Below are positions 1-6,136 of a DNA stretch of 11,319 nt, one piece after another. Position 1 is the stretch's first letter. Each line of letters starts with the position of its first letter. Under the pieces are notes generated by a model. It worked only from the letters and a program-made list of their open reading frames with translations, did no database searches and was not told the DNA's origin. The DNA comes from Lunasporangiospora selenospora (lineage: Eukaryota; Mortierellomycota; Mortierellomycetes; Mortierellales; Mortierellaceae). The DNA lies in the NCBI GenBank assembly GCA_015680635.1, contig JAABOA010000818.1, positions 1 to 11,319 of the forward strand, written 5' to 3'. The translations under genes and the position numbers were made by a program.

Positions 1-656
1 TGACCTTGCCTCCCATGAAGTGCCTCCAAGTGACGGGCTCTTTCGAGGGCAACTTTACAATGAGCTTGGCTTACTCCCATCATCTCAAAACTCTGCAGGC
101 GATTCAATTACTGAACCTAAAGGACGACAACAGCAAAGGTACTCAAACTATCCTCAGCACATGTCCTAACCTCCGGTCCTTTACTGGAGAGTTCATCTTT
201 GCCGAGGATATCGAGGCAGGATCACCATGGGTGTGTCAAAGACTGGAGCGTTTTGAGGTTGAAATTTCGGTATACCGCCATGAACGTCATCTCCACCCAG
301 TTGTATGTGGTCGACTCTCTCAGCTAAAGGAGCTACGTTATCTGAATCCATATTCGCGCTGGTGGTCTACTGGTGAGCAAACTCCCAGAGAACCACTATC
401 GCTGAGGTTGGGTGATGGACTAGAACTGCTGGCATCTCTCAAGAAACTAGAGCACTTTGTGGTAGTGCAGCTGCACACAAAATGGCGGGCAGAAGAATTT
501 GAATGGATTGTTCATGCTTGGCCAAGTCTTGAATCTTTTGTTGGCAAAGATCGCGAGGAGGATGAGATATACTCAAGGGTATGTGAACAGATGGGCGTTC
601 CCAAAGCCAACATAGTAGACCCGAGATTCGATCCCATAGAGTTCATAGATCTATGA
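1..656 (+). CDS. F-box/RNI-like LRR protein, copy 1, C-terminal part (5' end outside window)
   Basis: The frame is open from the first bases; base 3 begins a codon and the stop is TGA at 654-656. The visible 217 residues match residues from about 264 to the C-terminus of the full-length copies, so the F-box and first LRRs lie upstream of the window. No start is visible: the TTG at 6 and ATG at 15 are internal codons of the conserved LPPMK strand. LRR-type strands seen in order are LPPMKCLQV, CPNLRSFTG, LERFEVEIS, LKELRYLNP, LKKLEHFVV and WPSLESFVG. The tail EFIDL matches the DFIDL of copies 3 and 5. It is the most diverged of the open copies but shows no frameshift or internal stop. By family knowledge this part would be the substrate-binding surface of an SCF ubiquitin-ligase adaptor; the substrate is unknown. 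Confidence 0.82.
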   Translation, partial: TLPPMKCLQVTGSFEGNFTMSLAYSHHLKTLQAIQLLNLKDDNSKGTQTILSTCPNLRSFTGEFIFAEDIEAGSPWVCQRLERFEVEISVYRHERHLHPVVCGRLSQLKELRYLNPYSRWWSTGEQTPREPLSLRLGDGLELLASLKKLEHFVVVQLHTKWRAEEFEWIVHAWPSLESFVGKDREEDEIYSRVCEQMGVPKANIVDPRFDPIEFIDL

Positions 657-1012
657 TATGGATCGAATACCGTCTTCTCTCAGTACCTCAGAAGCCTACA
701 TTCGGGTATGACAGTCAGTGGACCAGAGATTTTTAAAGAATTTGGTCTGATATTGTTGGTCCTCCTCTCCATTCCACGCTCTTGCCAAGTAACCGAATCA
801 ACATGAGGAATGCATACCTCCTGTGTCACGCCCGTGTTGCCTTTCGATGTTATCCTTCTTGTAAAAACAAGGATCCCTCACTAGCGTCAACAAGGGGGGT
901 TGATGACCATGGATTTACATCGTCTTTATTGTGGCAACATCAGACTTCCAGCGCACCTTGCTGAACGAAATAAAGTTTGGAGGCCAAGTGTTCATGCAAT
1001 CCTCTTCTTCTT
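657..1012. other. Spacer between copy 1 and pseudogene copy 2
   Basis: I see no gene here. The stretch is a diverged version of the spacer found between all copies. It holds the 3'-flank block GTCAGTGGACCAGAGA (714-729), TGATATTGTTGGTCC (748-762), and a mid-spacer remnant AGGAATGCAT...CCTCCTGTGTCACGCC (from about 806). Near 970-1000 it keeps AAAGTTTGGAGG and AGTGTTCAT, which align with the promoter block of copies 3, 5 and 6. The AAACCTTAATT element between these two is missing. Short ATG-started frames here (782-964, 900 onward) are not conserved in other spacers. Confidence 0.7.
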
Positions 1013-2117
1013 ACCTTGGATATGGTATTCTACGACCCCAGATGAGAAGGGCCCGGTCAAGGATCTCGCCACCCTCCACAAGTACAGAGCCTTCACCCGT
1101 ACACTCAATCTTGGCAAGGTTGAGTTGTCAAACGAAATCTATGGCTGGTTTTATAGCCTACAAACTCTTCGCTGTCATTACTATAACTATTGATCAGAGT
1201 CTCCAGAACATATTGCAGATCTTATCCGTCGTAACCGGTCTTTTGCTCCAAATAATCTATATCGACAGCTATAGTGATAAGAATTCTATCATCCTTAGAG
1301 CATCTCTAGAATGTCTCTCGCTCAAGTACTTGCACTTCAAACAACTCCAGCTCGACCGAGAAAGGGATCTGATAGAGTCTTTTATTAAGACATGTACAGC
1401 CGACTCTCTATAAAACGGACGTCCTGGGACCGTGAGAAAGCTCCACTTTAGAGAGATCCGTCTTTGGGAGAGTTGACTGTAGTCGATTGATCACTCTGAG
1501 TCTGAAGGACATGAAGTTTGGGAGGGAAACTCGTTTGATGTTGAAGGGTCAAATGTTTACCAGTCTTGAGCAACTCAAGTTGGATATTATCAAGGGACCC
1601 TGTCTGGATTTCGTGAGAGCATGTCCGAACTTGAAAGTCTTGACCGTTTACAAAGCCGATGAGTTCAGAGCCATGGAATTTGTGGAGGTGGTCAACACTC
1701 ACTGCAAACAGCTCTGTGTACTCGGTTATGCTCATTCCAACAATGATAGTGTTGGCGAGTTTGAGAAGCTTGCTTTGAACTTGCCTCCTATGAAGTGCCT
1801 CCAGATGATGATCAAGATCAAATTCAATTTTTCATTGCCCTCTTCATTCTCCCGTCATCACGAGACTCTTCAGGTGGTTCACATAGTGGGTCGATCAAAG
1901 AAGGATGTGAAAAGTATTCAAACTATCCTGAGCTCGTGTCCAAATCTCCGGTGGTTTGAGGGGGGTATGGGGTCTTCGCCATAAGGAAGGATAAAAGTAT
2001 TTATTACTGTCTCCAAACTGGGAAGTCTCCCATTTTTCGCAAACACTTAGGCTGCGTTACGAGCCTAGCAAATACTATGCTTTGTATTTTGAATAGGGCC
2101 CCTCCGCTACACCCTGC
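1013..2117 (+). pseudogene. F-box/RNI gene copy 2: pseudogene lacking both ends, with an inserted MITE-like element
   Basis: Homology to the intact copies begins abruptly at CCTTGGATATGG (about 1014), equal to residues 39-42 (PWIW) of copy 5. The start codon and nearly all of the F-box are deleted. Lesions in order: an in-frame TGA at 1191-1193 where the family has a Gln or similar; one extra T in the run at 1241-1244, shifting the frame; an 83-bp insertion with a 2-bp target duplication at 1395-1481, shifting it again. From about 1484 to 1960 the frame is well conserved (LTTLSL-type strand start, CLDFVRACPNLKVL, CKQLCVLGY, LPPMKCLQ, CPNLRWFEG). From about 1962 to 2117 the sequence is strongly diverged, but spacing and short echoes (GTCTCC..GGAA..CTCC, CGCAAAC, CTCCGC) fit residues about 322-380. 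It then jumps directly to the promoter of copy 3, so the last ~100 codons and most of the spacer are gone. Confidence 0.85.
1397..1479. mobile_element. 83-bp MITE-like inverted-repeat element (TA target duplication, Tc1/mariner-type)
   Basis: The element interrupts pseudogene copy 2. It begins CAGCCGACTCTC and ends GAGAGTTGACTG. The reverse complement of the end is CAGTCAACTCTC, matching 10 of the first 12 bases. Weaker pairing continues inward (AAAACGGA against TCCGTCTTT), giving imperfect terminal repeats of about 25 bp. It is flanked by TA at 1395-1396 and TA at 1480-1481. Copies 4, 5, 6 and 7 preserve the empty site TGTACTCGA, and copy 3 has TGTAATCGA, each with one TA. Known biology: TA duplication and CAG-type ends are typical of Tc1/mariner elements. 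At 83 bp it has no coding capacity, so it would be a non-autonomous derivative mobilised in trans. Without it the frames on its two sides would join, so it is a separate lesion. Confidence 0.8.
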
Positions 2118-2252
2118 CAAATGAAACAAAGTTTAGAGGAAACCTTAATTGGCGGCGCAGCGATCATGTCTCATCATCAACAATCTCTTCCTTCATTTTC
2201 ATCCCCTCTTCCTCTTCATCATCTTCCTCTTCCTTTTCGCTCATTCACAAAA
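2118..2252 (+). promoter_or_regulatory. Promoter-proximal block and leader of copy 3
   Basis: The block starts right at the deletion junction with pseudogene copy 2, so copy 3 has the shortest upstream region of the array. It holds GGAAACCTTAATT (2138-2150) and GGCGCAGCGATCAT (2154-2167), both shared with copies 5 and 6 and with small changes in copy 7. A C/T-rich leader follows (about 2169-2240), ending in TCATTCACAAAAATGG at the chosen start. No clear TATA box is visible. The promoter role is inferred from conservation and position; no transcription start can be read. Confidence 0.55.
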
Positions 2253-3707
2253 ATGGAGCAAGCTCTTTCACTTTCAGAGATCAGAATCCACATTTGTCTT
2301 TTCATCCAACCCCGTGACTACAGTTCTTGTGCACTTGTCTCTCGAGCCTGGTTCGAGTCCATAGCCCCTCGGATATGGCATTCTGCCACCCTCTGCGAGA
2401 AGGAACCGATCAAGGATCTCGCCATCCTCCACAAATACAGAGGCTTTGTCCGTGCACTCAACCTTGACAAGCTGGAGGTGCTGATCAAAACATATGGCTG
2501 GTTTGATAATCTACGAGCTATTCACTTTAAATATGGCAAATATCAATCGGAGGCTCCGGAACACATTACAGATCTTATCCGTCGTAACCAGTCATCGCTC
2601 CAAAGAATTCATATCGACAGCTATTGTGACGATAATTCAATTGTCATTAGAGAAATTCATGGTTGTCTCTCCCTCAAACATCTGCATCATGGTCAACTCA
2701 AGCTCCAAGAAAGAGATGTGATGGAGTCATTTATGATGTTATGTAATCGATTGACTACCCTGAGTCTGCGGAATGTGGGTTTTGAGGAAGGAACCAATTT
2801 GATGTTGAAGGATCAAATTTTTACTGGCCTCGAGCGATTCGAGATCAACTATGTCCAAGGACCCTATTTGGATTTCGTAAAAGTATGTCCGAACTTGAAA
2901 GTTCTGATTCTTTGCGAAATTTTAGAAGGCAACGATGAGGAATTTGTGGAAGTGATCACTACTCACTGTAAACAACTCTGTGTACTCAGTTATCGTCGTC
3001 CCAGCTACTTTTTCACCGATGAACTTGTGAGGCTTGCTTTGAACTTGCCTCCAATGAAGTACCTCCAAGTGGATTCCTTGAAAATGTTTGCTTTTGTACC
3101 GCCCTCTACATACTCTCGTCATTACGAGACTCTCCAGGCGATTCAAATGGTGAACCGATCAAAGAAAGATGGAAAAGATGTCCAAACTATCTTGAGCTCA
3201 TGTCCAAATCTTCGGTGGTTTGAAGGAACTTTCATCCTTGCTAAGGATATAGAATCAGGTCCGCCATGGGTGTGTCAAGGATTGGAACATCTCCGGGTTG
3301 GAATCCTCGTCTGCGACGATGCCCATCGTCTCGGCTTGGTTGCATGTGCTCAACTCTCTCAGCTCAAGAAGCTCCGCACATTGAACCTGTCTATGAAATT
3401 TTGGGGATACCATAGACATTATCAACACAGGTCACTCTCTTTGAGACTGGGCGAAGGATTAGAGTTGTTGGAATCGCTCTCCAAACTTGAGCACTTTGGT
3501 GTAGGATACTTGCGATCAGAATTTCGAGCAGAGTGGCAGACGGAGGATATAGAGTGGATGGCGCAAGCATGGCCTAATCTTGAAGCCATCTATGGTGAAT
3601 ATCATGAGATGGATGGGATTTACTCAAGAATTTGTAAACAGATGGGCGCATCCAGAGTTCTTAAAAGGTTTCCGGACATTGACTACCTAGATTTCATAGA
3701 TCTTTGA
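2253..3707 (+). CDS. F-box/RNI-like LRR protein, copy 3 (intact, 484 aa)
   Basis: Probable SCF ubiquitin-ligase adaptor. Residues 3-46 form an F-box (ALSLSEIRIHICLF, then DYSSCALVSRAWF, then IW), which in known family members binds Skp1. The rest is an RNI-like leucine-rich solenoid. Strand motifs: LTTLSLRNV (~168), CPNLKVLIL (~212), CKQLCVLSY (~239), PPMKYLQV (~266), CPNLRWFEG (~317), LEHLRVGIL (~344), LKKLRTLNL (~371), LSKLEHFGV (~409) and WPNLEAIYG (~440). The C-terminus is DFIDL. There is no signal peptide or membrane segment, so it is probably cytosolic or nuclear. I chose ATG 2253 because it aligns with the starts of copies 5, 6 and 7 and has an AAAAATGG context. In-frame ATGs at 2121 and 2166 would add 44 or 29 residues encoded by the C/T leader, which the other copies do not share as protein. 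Residue 40 is Arg where the other copies have Trp. No intron is needed. Confidence 0.9.
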   Translation: MEQALSLSEIRIHICLFIQPRDYSSCALVSRAWFESIAPRIWHSATLCEKEPIKDLAILHKYRGFVRALNLDKLEVLIKTYGWFDNLRAIHFKYGKYQSEAPEHITDLIRRNQSSLQRIHIDSYCDDNSIVIREIHGCLSLKHLHHGQLKLQERDVMESFMMLCNRLTTLSLRNVGFEEGTNLMLKDQIFTGLERFEINYVQGPYLDFVKVCPNLKVLILCEILEGNDEEFVEVITTHCKQLCVLSYRRPSYFFTDELVRLALNLPPMKYLQVDSLKMFAFVPPSTYSRHYETLQAIQMVNRSKKDGKDVQTILSSCPNLRWFEGTFILAKDIESGPPWVCQGLEHLRVGILVCDDAHRLGLVACAQLSQLKKLRTLNLSMKFWGYHRHYQHRSLSLRLGEGLELLESLSKLEHFGVGYLRSEFRAEWQTEDIEWMAQAWPNLEAIYGEYHEMDGIYSRICKQMGASRVLKRFPDIDYLDFIDL

Positions 3708-4230
3708 AATGAACCAATACCATTATCTCTCATAAACTATACAGAAAGCATATAGTGAGTATTCGTGTCAGTAGAGCAGAGATATTTTAAAGCATCTATC
3801 TGATCTTGTTGGTCCTCTTTTCTCTCTCCTTGTTCCTTTAAATCGGAGATTAATTGAGCTCAAGGACCACTTCTGAATAACTGGTTCAGAGTGAGGAGTG
3901 GATCCATCCTGTATCACACCCACAGTGCTTATCCCAGTTTTCCTTCTTGCGGTTTGAACATGATCAATGAGAACTTCTCTAATCCGTGTCAGTGTTAGGG
4001 ATAGTTGGTCAAGGATATACTTGATGGCCTCCTCCTCATTGAGATTTGGTCCGCACCCCGCACCATGCCACATGATACAAGTGTGGGAGAAACTTACTGG
4101 AAGGGGGGGGGGGGGTGCGCAGAGATTTTGCATTTCCAGCTCTACTCTCTCATCAGCACCATCCCCATCCTCATCTTTATCCTCCTTCTCATCGTCGTTC
4201 CCAATCTCCACCTTCTCTTCATTCACAAAC
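3708..4230. other. Spacer between copy 3 and pseudogene copy 4
   Basis: I see no credible gene. Shared blocks are GTGTCAGTAGAGCAGAGA (3765-3782), TGATCTTGTTGGTCC (3801-3815) and GTGGATCCATCCTGTATCAC (about 3898-3917), followed by AGTTTTCCTTCTTGCGGTTTGA. A degenerate promoter block follows: GGAGAAACTTACTGG (4086-4100), a 13-base G run, then GCGCAGAGA (4117-4125), and a C/T-rich leader up to TTCACAAACATGAA. Between about 3975 and 4080 the sequence is longer than in sister spacers, with the GGATCCATCC box about 330 bp from the start instead of 270-300, and it does not align with them. A minus-strand frame over 3768-4232 is open but crosses all these repeat blocks and is probably chance. Confidence 0.65.
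4103..4115. repeat. Homopolymer run of 13 G
   Basis: Thirteen consecutive G lie where the intact copies have a short G-rich bridge between the AACCTTAATT and GCGCAG elements. This is probably slippage growth in the decaying promoter of pseudogene copy 4. Its exact length is a likely place for sequencing error. Confidence 0.85.
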
Positions 4231-5664
4231 ATGAATCAGGATCTTTCGCTCCTAGATATAAGAGCGCGCATTGTCTACTTATCTGTCTCAACGATAACAA
4301 ACCCTGCGCATCTGTGTCTCGAGCCTAACTCGAGTCTACAACTCCTTGTTTATGGATTCTGCTACCGTCTACAAGTTGGTCTCGAGCAAGAACTTCGCTG
4401 TCCTCCACAAGTAAGGGCCTTTATCCGTGAACTCAACCTTAGCAGGCTTGAGGTGCCGATCGAAATCTAAAGCTGCTTCAATCATCTGCAAGCTCGTTAC
4501 TGTTCTTACAACGAGTATCAATCAAAGACTCTGGAACACATTTCAGATCTAATTCGTCGTAATCGCTTGTCACTTCGAAGGATCTGTATCGGAAGCAATT
4601 ATGGTTATGACCCAATCGTCTTTAGGGCATCTTGCGAATGTCTCTCGCTCAACGATCTACATTACAGCAATCTCAGTTTCCGGGAAGAAATCTGATATAG
4701 TCCATTATAAAGATATGTACTCGACTGACCACCCTAAGTCTTGAGGATGTGGATTTTGAGAAGAGGCCCTTTCAGTATTGAAGGAACAAAAGTTTACTGG
4801 CCATAGCGAGTCAAGATGAAGAGCCAAATCTGGATTTAGTGAGAGCATGTCTGAACTAGAAAGCCTTGTTTGCTCACAATGTCTTGGATGTCAGAGCTGA
4901 AGATGTTGTGGAGGTGATCGCCACTCACTGTAAACATCTCTGCATACCCGGTTATTGTAATTCCGGCCTGGCCCTGCTGGCGAGTTTGAGACGTCCAGTT
5001 TGAACTTGCCTCCTATGAAGTACTTCCAGGTGAACGCCTCGATCGTGCTCAATATTATACATCTCCTCATACTACCGTCATTACGAAACTATACAAGCAG
5101 TTCAAATATGAATCGATCTAAAGAATCTGGACAGAGTATTCAAACTATCTTGAACTCGTGCCCAAGTCCCCGGTGGCTCTAAGAGATTTCATCATTGTCG
5201 AGGATATCAAATCAGGATCGCCATAGGTGTGTCAAAAGTTGGAACATCTCCGGGTTGAAATCCTCGTATGCAATGATGACCATCGTTTCGACTTGGCTAC
5301 ATGCTCTCAACTATCTCAGCTCAAGGAGCTCCGCACATTGAACCTATGATTGGATTTGTGTAGATATTATGGGCTTCACAAAAACACATTGCTCTCTTTG
5401 AAACTGGGTGAAGAATTGGAGTTGCTGGCATCGCTCTCCAAACTTGAGCACTTTGGTAAAGGATACTTGCAATCGATTGGACGTGCAAAGTGACGATCGA
5501 AGAATATCAAGTGGATGACACAGGCATGGCCTGATTTTGAAGCCATCTGTGGTCGATTTCGCAAGAAGGATGCGATTTATTCAAGAATGTGTAAACAGAT
5601 GGGCGTGTCCAGAATTCATTAAGAACTTCCAGTCATCGACATCATAGACTTCAAATATCTTTGA
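4231..5664 (+). pseudogene. F-box/RNI gene copy 4: full-length, heavily mutated pseudogene
   Basis: Homology runs the full length of the family, from ATG 4231 (MNQDLSLLDIRARIV, matching MDQALSLPEIRARI of copy 6) to a final TGA at 5662-5664. The frame is lost inside the F-box. Stops replacing family codons include TAA at 4326-4328 (for the Trp of RAWF), TAA 4468-4470 (for the Tyr of IYGWF), TGA 5347-5349, TAG 5224-5226 (for the Trp of PWV), TGA 5491-5493 (for the Trp of EEW) and TAA 5620-5622. A base is missing near 4414, where the family reads AAGTACAG and this copy reads AAGTAAG. Recognisable fragments include ELNLSRLEVPIEI, EHISDLIRRNRLSLRRI and LNLPPMKYFQV. No single frame exceeds about 100 residues of real homology, so no functional protein is expected. 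Decay is by substitutions and small indels, unlike the large deletions in copy 2. Confidence 0.9.
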
Positions 5665-6136
5665 TATGATCCGAAGAGTACCCACTCTCAGATGTCATAC
5701 CAAAACCCTACTGTGGGTAATGGTGTCGGTTGGTCAGAGAATAGTAAGAGTGTTGGTCTGGTATTGTTGAGGCTGAGCCTTCTCTTCACTCCTCGTCTCT
5801 GTAATGTACAGACTTATCGAGCCCATTGGTATCTGTGAACAGATTGGTCCGGGGCAAGAAATGGATCCATCCTGTGTCGCACTCGCATTACATATTCAAG
5901 TTTTCCTTCTGGTGGTCTGGATTTGATAAACGAGTACCGTGTCAACAATAGGGACAAATGACCATTGATTTTTTATTTTTGGCAACGCCTTTCGTCCTTT
6001 CCAAAGAAACACACAGTGGAAACCTTAATTGAGGGAGGCGCAGTGATCATGCCTCCTCTTCATCTCAGTTCCATCCTCCTCATCTCAACTCCATCCTCCT
6101 CATTTCATCCTCCTCTCCTCCTCCTCATTTACAAAA
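5665..6136 (+). promoter_or_regulatory. Spacer and promoter region of copy 5
   Basis: No gene is seen. Blocks in order are ATTGTTGAGGCTGAGCCT (5763-5780), which contains the near-perfect palindrome GAGGCTGAGCCT; ATGGATCCATCCTGTGTCGC (5861-5880) followed by TTCAAGTTTTCCTTCTGG; GGAAACCTTAATT (6018-6030); and GGCGCAGTGATCAT (6037-6050). A C/T-rich leader ends in ACAAAAATGG. An out-of-frame ATG at 6049-6051, within GATCATG, opens a frame that runs past the main start to 6282. If transcripts include it, it could lower initiation at 6137; the transcription start is unknown. Regulatory roles are inferred from conservation between spacers. Confidence 0.55.
6061..6106 (+). repeat. 20-bp tandem repeat in the copy 5 leader
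   Basis: Two adjacent 20-bp units differ at 2 bases: CATCTCAGTTCCATCCTCCT (6061-6080) and CATCTCAACTCCATCCTCCT (6081-6100). A partial third unit begins CATTTC. The repeat lies in the C/T-rich leader just before the start of copy 5 and is not seen in the other leaders, so it is a local expansion. Confidence 0.8.

Noticed and set aside
782-1413. Short overlapping + frames before and in copy 2 as a separate small gene
   Set aside because: Their parts with homology are fragments of the F-box/RNI family in two frames; the upstream parts are spacer sequence.
1191-1487. Introns that would rescue pseudogene copy 2
   Set aside because: Sibling copies are uninterrupted at these positions, and the gap at 1397-1479 has transposon-like ends with a TA duplication, not GT...AG splice borders.
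2019-2067. Small hairpins TGGGA-AGTC-TCCCA and TAGGCT-GCGTTACG-AGCCTA as an RNA gene or terminator
   Set aside because: Stems of 5-6 bp are expected by chance, and the region is best read as decayed coding sequence of copy 2.
3768-4232. Minus-strand open frame of 154 codons between copies 3 and 4
   Set aside because: It runs across spacer blocks shared with the other units, its N-terminal acidic stretch is just the complement of the C/T leader, and sister spacers have no matching frame.
4231-5664. Systematic repeat-induced point mutation of the array
   Set aside because: Neighbouring copies of similar relatedness remain open, and the lesions include transversions, indels and large deletions. 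Only a weak hint is kept as a finding for copy 4.
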